A stretch of DNA of 64,000 nt from an uncultured Draconibacterium sp. GTDB lineage: Bacteria; Bacteroidota; Bacteroidia; Bacteroidales; Prolixibacteraceae. The notes under the pieces are model-generated. The model had not been told where the DNA came from and made no database searches. It was given only the letters and a program-made list of their open reading frames with translations. Every line of letters begins with the position of its first letter. Within the stretch, counting starts at the first letter, position 1. Below are positions 53,101 through 60,322 of this stretch, piece after piece. Made by a program: the position numbers and the translations under genes. Location: assembly GCF_963674925.1 (NCBI RefSeq), contig NZ_OY771649.1, forward strand, positions 1,612,001 through 1,676,000, written 5' to 3'.

Positions 53101-53822
53101 TTAGTACTCATTTTGATAAACTTGGTAATGATATTGGTCTAATTGAAAAGGCATATCTACAACAAGATAAACTTCAAAACCATTTCGATTACGAAGGGAA
53201 AGGATTATTAAGAATTTTACAACAAGATTCAGGTTTCCTAATAAAATATGTTTCAAGTTTATTTTCGAAAAGAGAACTTGGTTTCAGAAGTGACCACAGA
53301 AAATTAGACTTCATTTGGCAAATTGAAAATGTAGAACAATTATTAAAGGATGTATTTAACTACGTAATAGAAAAGGAAGTTTATTTAGGTATACGTAACC
53401 ATTTTGGCAATTCTTTTTTTTCAAACTTGAAGGATAGCAATAAAGAGAAAGCAAAAAAATTCTTAATTGACTACTGTAAAGAATCATATTCTGATTACAA
53501 AAAAATGAATATTATTGTAGATATAGTAAGACATTCTATGAAAGAACTATATGAAGAAATTCTGCTATTATTTATTAGTCAATCTCAAGATCTTGAAGTA
53601 TTCTCAAGAATATGGTGGCGTGGAAATGGAGGAACATATTCTGGTGATGTAATTATTGGAGACATCGAAGCTGCTGATTGGAGAAATATTTTAAGCATTG
53701 TAGATAAATCTGAAATAGGAATTAAACTTATTCCAATTAAAAAATATATAAACGATAAAATTGAGAGTTCTTTGCGAAGCGGTGATTGGGAAAGACAAAG
53801 AAGATTTTTACAAAGATTTTAA
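50094..53822 (+). CDS. STAND-type NTPase with PD-(D/E)xK-like N-terminal domain
   Basis: 1242 residues. About 10-170 resembles a restriction-endonuclease fold: FQELC, GTPDTF, then YLFVEYST, with the usual Lys of ExK replaced by Ser. The NTPase core has Walker A GAPGVGKT (213-220), Walker B ILFVDDANR (D268, D269) and an Arg sensor in TVRDYA (R298), fitting nSTAND-type ATPases. From about 450 to the end it is a long, mostly helical region with no repeat I can name, probably the sensor. It shares an operon with the two preceding genes. Avs-like proteins have this sort of layout. Confidence 0.78.
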   Translation: MSRLQAIENALIAINETVFQELCDSFLALRNSNYKAFSRTGSQSGKQKTIKGTPDTFLMLPNGKYLFVEYSTNITAGISKLKDDIRKCIDSDKTGVSVHQISEIILCINFNLKANQIEELRKLLSETYILLTIYSLDALSIELQLNHRDLTSQYLGLPFDTGQIVSIEKFIDEYNRASKGISTPLDNTFLHREQEMVELKSSLITNDFIILTGAPGVGKTKLAIEGLKNFLSENLTYSAYCISYKNHTLLEDLFQYLDLKKDYILFVDDANRIDAFNQITGFYKATRQGKLKIIITVRDYAYQDIGIHCQEFFPKRIDISKLTDEQIIDIIKAKPFEILNPDYHKEIIRIADGNPRLAIMISLLSIEKQNIHALADVSDLFESYFSTFIKDDGEFAKELNIRSLGLIAFFYTIPYKDRLITEPILNQFDLQYDVFIETIDKLDKLELVEIQFEHVKVPEQNLATYFFYKSFIQDNLLSFETLLNNYFESNSNRFKDCVIPANNTFGYQSVMQQLKPFLNNYWTQIKGNEERGFKFLSTFWFYLQNETFEFIYSLTEKLPLNEFPKELNVKYETNDFSYGKNKILELLANFFRFRDNLKDALELAFDYTRKLPTHLPELIYNIRESLTFDREDEWNNYSRQNILQDLLITGVNNNDKLVTALFFELSKTFLSFKFRQTKSGRNYSIIFYEYPIPNNKIIQVFREKIWNTINHCFNSFPAKSLDVLKSYSQVHPDVSKEIMEFDVLFLLDIIDGHLNPNSFEHCKYVQDQIRWCKRNEVTHPSFQSLLQKFRNNQYEMFLKLDWDRFRDKEMYEYDDYREYERLKEEEIRNSFILKNKEDVDEFYNNFTQLKNLSDNDWSYNNTLDFIVDENCSKNFNIGCQLLKKVIDSNNSIGFVPRVSFRNHLITSDKSKMIWETIQSATFKHKALWELSFYDFLSESLFDISHVESILKTVREMEESNTIHFDRLERYLKIDPELFPKVLKIIVNKNESQEVGLRVWMDFFSTHFDKLGNDIGLIEKAYLQQDKLQNHFDYEGKGLLRILQQDSGFLIKYVSSLFSKRELGFRSDHRKLDFIWQIENVEQLLKDVFNYVIEKEVYLGIRNHFGNSFFSNLKDSNKEKAKKFLIDYCKESYSDYKKMNIIVDIVRHSMKELYEEILLLFISQSQDLEVFSRIWWRGNGGTYSGDVIIGDIEAADWRNILSIVDKSEIGIKLIPIKKYINDKIESSLRSGDWERQRRFLQRF

Positions 53823-53825
53823 TAA

Positions 53826-53945
53826 TGCCAGCCCTTCACATCCATACACATTGCCAAGTCGCTCAAAAAAGCCAGCACACAGACCAAAACTTGTCAAAGA
53901 GTATGCTTGCCCCAACACGGACAGATTACGAATAATAAAGCACGA
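53826..53945. other. AT-rich spacer with GCCAGC repeats after the STAND gene
   Basis: This 120-bp stretch between the STAND stop and the first attC-like repeat has two GCCAGC words (53828-53833 and 53871-53876) and a CACATTGCCAAG segment that resembles the CACATTCGCAAG of the left boundary repeat. No gene is supported. Confidence 0.35.
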
Positions 53946-53948
53946 AAA

Positions 53949-54076
53949 CCTAACAATGGATAATAGTAGTAGCCGGGATAGTAGTAAATTCAGGAGTTGT
54001 AGCCCGCTTCAACTTTCTTGTAACTTGACAGAAAAGTGCTACGCAATCGGCTACTATTCTTATACTCACCGTCGGC
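53949..54076 (+). repeat. attC-like imperfect palindrome, copy 1
   Basis: It begins CCTAACAATGG and ends CACCGTCGGCAA. TAGTAGCCG near 53965-53974 pairs with CGGCTACTA near 54048-54056; GAGTTGTAGC pairs imperfectly with GCTACGCAATC; AACTTTC pairs with GAAAAGT. Copies 2 and 3 share the core GCCCGCTTCAAC, the TGACAG word and the ACTATTCTTA end. It follows the defence-like operon. Confidence 0.65.
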
Positions 54077-54106
54077 AATAATTAAATTTAACTAAAGTAT
54101 TTTAAC

Positions 54107-55213
54107 ATGAAACAAATAAAACTTTTGGTATTTATCCTGTCAATTTTTATGACCATAAATATTACCGCACAAAATACCCCTGTTCGAGTTGCTGTAATCG
54201 GACTTACCCATGCGCATGTTCATGGGATCTTTGGTAGTGAAAAAAATGGTGATATTGAGATCGTAGGAATAGTTGAAACAAATAAAGATTTGGCTGAACG
54301 ATTTGCCAAACAACATGGATATTCGATGAAAATGGTATTCAATACCATGGAAGAAATGATTGAAGCTACCCATCCGGAAGCGGTTTGCGCATTTGGTTCT
54401 ATCTATGAACATTTAGCGGTTGTTGAAAAAGCAGCTCCTTTAGGCATTCATGTAATGGTTGAAAAGCCTTTGGCGGTTAGCTTAGAGCACGCAAAAAAAA
54501 TGGAAGCCCTATCTAAAAAATATAATATCCATTTACTTACTAATTACGAAACTTCATGGTATCCTTCCAATTATGAAGCCTACAAATTGCTTGAAAAAGA
54601 TTCTATCGGAGCGATAAAAAAAGTGGTAATAAGAGACGGACACAAAGGACCAAAAAAAATAGGCGTTAACAAAGAATTTTTGGACTGGTTGATTGATCCT
54701 GTTCAAAACGGCGGAGGTGCAATTACTGATTTTGGCTGTTATGGCATCAACTTAATGACCTGGTTAATGAAAGGTGAAAAACCACTCACCGTTACAGCTG
54801 TAACTCAACAACTACAATCAGAAAATAATCCAAAGGTGGATGACGATGCAACTATAATTTTAAAGTATACAAACGCCAATGCAATTATACAAGCCTCATG
54901 GAATTGGCCAATTGGTAGAAAAGATATGGAAATTTATGGCCTAAAAGGTGTGATTTATGCTGATAATCGAAACGATCTGCGTATCCGTATTTCTGAAGGC
55001 TATGATGGTTATAGTGAACAATCTTTTAAACTGGAGGAAAGGAAAGCCCCATTTAATGATCCATTTTCTTTATTTGCATCAGTCATTAAAAATGAAATAA
55101 CCCTTGAGTCCTTTGATTTATCCTCATTAGAAAACAATATGCTTGTGATGGAAATTTTGGATGCCGCCATCAAGAGTGCCAGGACTAAAAAAACTATTGA
55201 AATTAAAAAGTAA
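54107..55213 (+). CDS. exported Gfo/Idh/MocA-family protein
   Basis: 368 residues with a Sec signal peptide (MKQIKLLVFILSIFMTINITAQ). The Rossmann strand reads VAVIGLTHAHVHG, so the usual GxGxxG is replaced by a His-rich loop. The MVEKPLAVS catalytic segment and ITDFGCYGINLMTWL with the conserved C-terminal region are kept. An exported NAD-dependent enzyme must carry its cofactor, or the site may be reused for another ligand. It sits alone between two attC-like repeats in AT-rich DNA, so it was probably acquired. Confidence 0.8.
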   Translation: MKQIKLLVFILSIFMTINITAQNTPVRVAVIGLTHAHVHGIFGSEKNGDIEIVGIVETNKDLAERFAKQHGYSMKMVFNTMEEMIEATHPEAVCAFGSIYEHLAVVEKAAPLGIHVMVEKPLAVSLEHAKKMEALSKKYNIHLLTNYETSWYPSNYEAYKLLEKDSIGAIKKVVIRDGHKGPKKIGVNKEFLDWLIDPVQNGGGAITDFGCYGINLMTWLMKGEKPLTVTAVTQQLQSENNPKVDDDATIILKYTNANAIIQASWNWPIGRKDMEIYGLKGVIYADNRNDLRIRISEGYDGYSEQSFKLEERKAPFNDPFSLFASVIKNEITLESFDLSSLENNMLVMEILDAAIKSARTKKTIEIKK

Positions 55214-55218
55214 CTACT

Positions 55219-55350
55219 GCTAACAATGTATAAAAAGAATAGTCGAAAGAGTAGCAAACTCAAGAGTTGTTGCCCGCTTTAACTTTGGTGTAACCTGACA
55301 GGAAAGTACCACGCAGTTGGCTACTATTCTTAGACTTACCGTTGTATGTC
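55219..55350 (+). repeat. attC-like imperfect palindrome, copy 2
   Basis: From GCTAACAATGTATAA to ACCGTTGTATGTC. AAGAATAGT near 55236-55244 pairs perfectly with ACTATTCTT at 55323-55331, and the outer AACAATG pairs with CGTTGT. The middle AACTCAAGAGTTGTTGCCCGC matches copy 1. It starts 6 bp after the Gfo/Idh stop codon. Confidence 0.65.
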
Positions 55351-55374
55351 ACAACGTATGATAAACAAAATCAT

Positions 55375-55382
55375 TACATTTG
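55375..55382 (+). promoter_or_regulatory. possible -7 element (TACATTTG)
   Basis: TACATTTG matches TAnnTTTG 16 bp before the ATG of the metallophosphoesterase gene, just after attC-like copy 2. No matching upstream box was seen. Confidence 0.4.
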
Positions 55383-55398
55383 ATATATACATGATACT

Positions 55399-56412
55399 AT
55401 GAAAAACAAGAACATTCTATATTCCCTGATAGTAGCTATTATTAGCTTACAACTTTTTGCATTTAATCTTTTCGCACAGGATAATTTATTAAGCTTCAAT
55501 AATAATCAGTTTAAAATTGTGCAGTTTACTGATTGTCATTTCTACAATGGTGGGGAAAAGTCTCCGGAAGTACTTGAAAATATCAAAACCATAATGGAAG
55601 CAGAAAAACCTGATTTGGTTATTCTAACAGGTGATATTGTAACAGGGGATGGAGATAATTGGCCGACATTAGCAAGTTGGGAATTACTAACAGAAGTATT
55701 AATTCAATACAAAACTCCATATGCTGTCACTTTTGGAAATCATGATGATGAAGCACAAATATCAAGGAAGGAATTATTGAAATACCTTTCTAAACGTCCG
55801 TATTGTGTTATTTCTGATGAAGGAGGTGATAAAGTTAAAGGAACAGGAAACTATGTATTACCTATTTATAACCAAAACGAAAGTGTTGAAAAACTTATCT
55901 ATTGCCTTGATTCCAGAAGCTATTCTTTAGCCGAAAATAAAGGGGTGGATGGCTATGCATGGTTTGATCAATCTCAGATCAGGTGGTTTGCACGAACGAA
56001 TCAATCGTGGTTAGCGAAAAATCAAAACGCTCAATCTTTACTATTCTTTCATATTCCACTTCCCGAATATAAACAAGCGTTTGATAACGGAGAATATAGA
56101 AATGGAGTACGAATGGAAGACGAATGTTCGCCAAAAATTAACACTGGTATGTTCTCGGAAATGGTACTTCAGGGAAATGTTTTAGGTTCTTTTGTGGGGC
56201 ATGACCACAATAATAACTACGTAGCGCAATTATTTCAAATTGCCTTATGCTATGGATACTTTTCTGGTGGTAATACCTATGGTGATCTTCCGCTTAACGG
56301 AGCCCGGATTATTCTTCTGGAAGAGAACAAAAGAACTTTTACTACCTGGCTAAGAAGAATAGATGGGAAGATACTGTATGAAGTAGAACTACCTTACTCA
56401 GAAAAGAAATAA
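55399..56412 (+). CDS. secreted calcineurin-like metallophosphoesterase
   Basis: 337 residues with a signal peptide (cleavage near NLFAQ). All five metallophosphoesterase motifs are visible: FTDCHF, LTGDIVTGDGDNW, FGNHDDE, FFHIPLPE and VGHDHNNNY. The pattern is like purple-acid-type/Icc-like phosphatases of Bacteroidota. It should cleave phosphate esters in the periplasm or outside the cell. It is a one-gene unit between attC-like copies 2 and 3. Confidence 0.88.
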   Translation: MKNKNILYSLIVAIISLQLFAFNLFAQDNLLSFNNNQFKIVQFTDCHFYNGGEKSPEVLENIKTIMEAEKPDLVILTGDIVTGDGDNWPTLASWELLTEVLIQYKTPYAVTFGNHDDEAQISRKELLKYLSKRPYCVISDEGGDKVKGTGNYVLPIYNQNESVEKLIYCLDSRSYSLAENKGVDGYAWFDQSQIRWFARTNQSWLAKNQNAQSLLFFHIPLPEYKQAFDNGEYRNGVRMEDECSPKINTGMFSEMVLQGNVLGSFVGHDHNNNYVAQLFQIALCYGYFSGGNTYGDLPLNGARIILLEENKRTFTTWLRRIDGKILYEVELPYSEKK

Positions 56413-56483
56413 TTAAGCTTTCGATATTTCAAAGAGAGTTATCAGTATCGGAACTGATATAGTAAAAAGCTTAGAATAAAGTA

Positions 56484-56606
56484 TAAAAATAATAGTAGGG
56501 ACAGGGATAAAATCAAGGGTTCTGGCCGCGCTTCAACCTTCGTATAACGGGACAGATAAGTGCCACGCCATCAACTCCTATTCTTATAGTCACCGTTAAT
56601 CCGGGC
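56484..56606 (+). repeat. attC-like imperfect palindrome, copy 3
   Basis: A more diverged copy: AATAATAGTAGGG at the left, CAAGGGTTCTGGCCGCGCTTCAACC in the middle and CTCCTATTCTTATAGTCACCGTTAATCCGGGC at the right (segments read separately). ATAATAGTAGG pairs with CCTATTCTTAT. It follows the metallophosphoesterase gene by about 70 bp. Confidence 0.55.
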
Positions 56607-57026
56607 TTAATCCCCCTCTCCTACCAAAAACCCGATAAAATCAGTAGCTACAGCCGCAATACCTTAAGCCAGGAGGATAATATGCGGGATAGGATGCCGA
56701 TGCCGTTACTTTCACACCCTTCTAATTTTTTAAAAGAGATTTATAAAAGGATTTCTCCTTCCAAATTGCCTGCTTCTATAGGGAAAATGCTGAAAATGAC
56801 CGTTTCGTAATCAAAAAAAGGGCAAAAAGCTGATTAGAAGTGTATAATGAATTGAAAAAAAATTATATTTGTCTTTAGGACGCAATACTATATTTTATAA
56901 AAAGTTAAAAAAGAACAGGGTTTTTTACACTTATTACGGTGTTTTATCAGAACACTGGTGGGTGTGGTAAAAGTCTCTTCAAGTTGCAGTCTGTGTAATT
57001 TATTGTTTAACTAAAATCAATGTATT
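56607..57026. other. 420-bp gene-free region before the exopolysaccharide operon
   Basis: No gene is supported. TATATTTG at 56864-56871 fits a -7 box and could start a long leader for the downstream operon, but a TTG box lies too near (56852-56854). GC-rich stretches near 56640-56705 show no strong hairpin. Confidence 0.4.
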
Positions 57027-57395
57027 ATGAAAAGAATTTTAGTAGCAGAAGACAACAGATTAATCCTGGAGACCGTTGCACATAGTTTATCCAGAGAAGG
57101 CTATGATATTATTAAAGCCGAGGATGGAAAAGACTGCTTAACAAAGCTCGAAAGCAATGAGGTGGATTTGCTTATTACCGATCTGTACATGCCAAATTTA
57201 AATGGGCTCGAAGTAATTTCGAAATTAAACGAGGAGTATAAAAAGTTTATTCCCGTTATGGTTCTTTCGGCAGCAGGAGCTGAAGAAAGTGTAATGAAAG
57301 CTTTTGATCTTGGGGCCGATGATTACATGGTAAAACCTTTTAGCCTGATTGAACTAAATTTACGGGTAAAAAGACTGTTGTCTGCGAGGAAATAG
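57027..57395 (+). CDS. stand-alone receiver-domain response regulator
   Basis: 122 residues, a receiver domain only. The acidic pocket is EDN (residues 8-10), the phospho-acceptor D52 is in LLITDLYMP, and K103 is in MVKPFSL, all intact. There is no output domain, so it signals by protein contact. It is first in a same-strand gene set, 33 bp before the HEAT-repeat protein gene, and probably regulates polysaccharide synthesis or secretion after translation. No histidine kinase is nearby. Confidence 0.9.
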   Translation: MKRILVAEDNRLILETVAHSLSREGYDIIKAEDGKDCLTKLESNEVDLLITDLYMPNLNGLEVISKLNEEYKKFIPVMVLSAAGAEESVMKAFDLGADDYMVKPFSLIELNLRVKRLLSARK

Positions 57396-57427
57396 TATAT
57401 TTAGTTTCAATTAGAAACTTGTAATCA

Positions 57428-58888
57428 ATGCGACATCTCAGTTTTGCGGTTAATCTGTTAATCGTAAATAGTGTTATATTTTTATGTTCCGTTACCTTTC
57501 CTCAAGCCGTTCAGGCAAAGAACCTGTTATTTGTACAAGCCGGAATTTTAATTCAACAACCGGATACCGTTGAAAATTCGGAGACTGAAAATGCTGTTAT
57601 TGCCCCTACTCAGGAAGCAACAGTTGAAAATCAGGAATTAAATTCAGCTGACACCTTTCCCTTAAAAAAAACAATTGATTCTTCCGAAAAACAGGAACAC
57701 CGTAAACATTCGATACTCAGTATTTTTGTTTCAGATAAAAAAATTGAGCAATTAAAAACCAAGCTGATTGCGTACGGCCAAAAACATTTGCCGCGAAAAG
57801 TCAGAAAGGTTTACTTCGATGTAATTGAAAAAGTTTTTGATTATTCCATATTGCTGCTTTTTGCTGCACTGATTTTGTTCTTTATCGCAAACATTGCATT
57901 TGTGCTGTTGACATTAAACTTTACCGTAAAAAGAAAGAACCAAAAGGAAAGGTTCGAACGGATATATGGTAAAATGTACGAAGAAGTGATTATGGATTAC
58001 ATTTTCGGAAACATCGACTGGGAAAAAGCACTGATTAAACTCAAAAAAATTAAAAACAAAGCGAACCGCAGAATTCTTATCTCGGTGCTTATGAATTACA
58101 AAGCCAACTTTAAAGGCGAGCTCGAAAGTTTTATTCCTGAGATCTATTTGAAATTGAACCTCCAGCAAGATTCACTGAAACTGGCTAAATCACGATACAG
58201 TCATAAAAAGGTTAAGGGAATAATGGAGCTTACACACCTTTATCCACAGGGTGCAAAAGGCATGATTAAAACCTTGATTAACGACCCGAACGATTATGTG
58301 CGCACAGAAGCACAAATTGCATATGTTACCTTAAACAGCGAAAATCCGTTTAGCTTTTTTGATAACCTAAAACAGCCATTTGCCAAATGGGCACAATTGT
58401 CGGTGTTTTACCTCATCCGGCTCAACCAAATACCGGTGCCGGCTTTTGCCCGGTTTCTATCTTTTAAACATTACAATATCCGGAATTTCAGCCTGAGGAT
58501 GATTACCTTTTTTCAGCAGCTTGAAGATGTTTCGGAAGTGATAAAAATGGTGGAAAGCGAAATGGAAGAGACCCGCTTTCTGGCCTACAAAGCCATTAAC
58601 GACCTTCGCTTATACGACAGCCGCGAATTATTAAAAAAGAAATTTGATGGCGAAACAAAACGGAACAAACTCGAAATTCTGAAAGCATTTAAAAATATTG
58701 GCGATTCGGATGATTTTGCTTTTCTTGAGGAGGTGATGAAAACCGGTTCAGTATCGTTAAAACTGGAAGCATGCCGCTCGGTGTATTACATGAGCCAGGA
58801 AAGCAGAGACAACATTAGTAAGCATACAAAAAAAGAAATACCGGAACTTGAACTTTTATTAGCTCATGTAAAGGATCCGCGAAATTAG
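57428..58888 (+). CDS. HEAT-repeat membrane protein
   Basis: 486 residues: a signal-like hydrophobic N terminus (about 1-30), a long low-complexity periplasmic segment rich in Glu, Gln and Thr (about 35-100), one strong membrane helix (about 137-163), and a cytoplasmic region with about four HEAT-like helical pairs (about 260-480). It is 3 bp upstream of the GT2 synthase gene. I infer a scaffold that links the REC protein to the synthase. Family membership is by fold pattern only. Confidence 0.72.
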   Translation: MRHLSFAVNLLIVNSVIFLCSVTFPQAVQAKNLLFVQAGILIQQPDTVENSETENAVIAPTQEATVENQELNSADTFPLKKTIDSSEKQEHRKHSILSIFVSDKKIEQLKTKLIAYGQKHLPRKVRKVYFDVIEKVFDYSILLLFAALILFFIANIAFVLLTLNFTVKRKNQKERFERIYGKMYEEVIMDYIFGNIDWEKALIKLKKIKNKANRRILISVLMNYKANFKGELESFIPEIYLKLNLQQDSLKLAKSRYSHKKVKGIMELTHLYPQGAKGMIKTLINDPNDYVRTEAQIAYVTLNSENPFSFFDNLKQPFAKWAQLSVFYLIRLNQIPVPAFARFLSFKHYNIRNFSLRMITFFQQLEDVSEVIKMVESEMEETRFLAYKAINDLRLYDSRELLKKKFDGETKRNKLEILKAFKNIGDSDDFAFLEEVMKTGSVSLKLEACRSVYYMSQESRDNISKHTKKEIPELELLLAHVKDPRN

Positions 58889-58891
58889 TTT

Positions 58892-60316
58892 ATGGGAATT
58901 GTAAGAACAATAATAGAATCGCTGTTTCTGATTTATACCATTGGTATTTTCAGTTTTTATTTTTGGCTTGCCATTGTTTCAGCCAGAGAATTGATACGCA
59001 ATGTTCGCGAGGCCAAAACAACCAACTTCGACGCACTTCTGTCTTCTCCTTTTGCTCCCAAAATTTCGCTTTTGGCACCGGCCTACAACGAATCGCTTAC
59101 CATTGTCGACAACATAAAAGCGCTGCTTGGGCTGTATTACCAGAATTTTGAGATTATTGTTATTAACGATGGCAGCAAAGACGATTCGCTGGCGAAAACA
59201 ATTGCTGCATTCGACCTCGAGAAAGTACCTTTTGCGATTGATTATCAGATACAGTGCCAGGAGATTCTTGGCGTGTATAAATCGCGGGCAAAGGCGTACT
59301 CCAACCTAACGGTGGTTGATAAACGCAACGGAGGAAAAGCCGATGCGCTAAATGCAGGTATAAACATTGCCAAAGGCGATTATTTTATTTCAATCGATGT
59401 GGATTCCATTATCGATCCGCACGCCCTGAAAAAGCTGATAAAACCCTTCCTCGAAGCAAACGATAAAAAAGTAATCGCCGCCGGTGGGGTAATTCAAATT
59501 GCCAATTCGTGTGTGATCGAAAACGGGCAGTTGGTGGAAGTTAATGTTCCCAGCAAACTTATTCCCCGTTTCCAGGTCATCGAATACAGCCGTTCGTTTC
59601 TGATGGGAAGGCTGGCCTGGAGCCGCCTCGATGGTTTATTGCTGATATCGGGGGCACTCGGTCTTTTTGACAAGGAAGTGGTTATTAACTGCGGAGGCTA
59701 CTACACCAAAACCGTTGGCGAAGATATGGAGCTGGTGGTACGGATGCGGAAGTACATGGCCAACCAGGGGATAAAATACAAAGTGGTGTATATTTCCGAC
59801 CCCTTGTGCTGGACCGAAGCACCTTCGACCCTAAAAGTACTCGGATCGCAGCGAAACCGGTGGACACGTGGCACAATCGATACCATAATGCTGCACCTCG
59901 AAATTTTTATGAATCCAAAGTTTGGTTTTATGGGTATGGTTTCGCACCCCTACTGGGTGTTTTTCGAATGGCTGGCCCCGATTGTTGAATTTTTAGGCAT
60001 ATCTTATTTTATTACAATAGCCTTGCTTGGGCTGGCCGACTGGTCGTTTTTTTACGTGATGTTTGGTTTTATATACTTTTTTGCGATTATGATTTCGACC
60101 TATGCCATCCTTTTCGACCATCTTTCGTACAACCGCTACAAGAAAAAACGAATGATAATAAAGTTGCTGATGACAACCTGGCTCGAGCCGTTTATCTACC
60201 ATCCTTTAATTGTGTATTGGGGACTGCGGGGGAACTACGATTATTTCATTAAAAAGAAAAAATCGTGGGGAAAAATGACACGTGCCGGCTTTGACATTTC
60301 GAAACAAAAAAAATAG
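58892..60316 (+). CDS. processive GT2 glycosyltransferase (PgaC/hyaluronan-synthase-like)
   Basis: 474 residues: membrane helix about 5-30, GT2 domain with D93 (VINDGSKDD), DxD (D169, D171 in SIDVDS), VGEDME with D278, and QRNRW at 320-324. Then two to three more membrane helices (about 355-420). The Q/RxxRW motif marks processive synthases that extrude a polysaccharide through the inner membrane. Sequence alone does not fix the sugar. The neighbours with TPR plus barrel and a phosphoglycerol transferase support a secreted, decorated polymer. Confidence 0.88.
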   Translation: MGIVRTIIESLFLIYTIGIFSFYFWLAIVSARELIRNVREAKTTNFDALLSSPFAPKISLLAPAYNESLTIVDNIKALLGLYYQNFEIIVINDGSKDDSLAKTIAAFDLEKVPFAIDYQIQCQEILGVYKSRAKAYSNLTVVDKRNGGKADALNAGINIAKGDYFISIDVDSIIDPHALKKLIKPFLEANDKKVIAAGGVIQIANSCVIENGQLVEVNVPSKLIPRFQVIEYSRSFLMGRLAWSRLDGLLLISGALGLFDKEVVINCGGYYTKTVGEDMELVVRMRKYMANQGIKYKVVYISDPLCWTEAPSTLKVLGSQRNRWTRGTIDTIMLHLEIFMNPKFGFMGMVSHPYWVFFEWLAPIVEFLGISYFITIALLGLADWSFFYVMFGFIYFFAIMISTYAILFDHLSYNRYKKKRMIIKLLMTTWLEPFIYHPLIVYWGLRGNYDYFIKKKKSWGKMTRAGFDISKQKK

Positions 60317-60322
60317 AATACA

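Noticed and set aside
53761..54081. 106-codon frame overlapping the end of the STAND gene and attC-like copy 1
   Set aside because: It starts inside the STAND gene in another frame and reads through the palindromic repeat, so it is unlikely to be a protein.
53949..56606. CRISPR array
   Set aside because: There are only three repeats, each over 120 bp long, and they are separated by genes. This is not CRISPR geometry.
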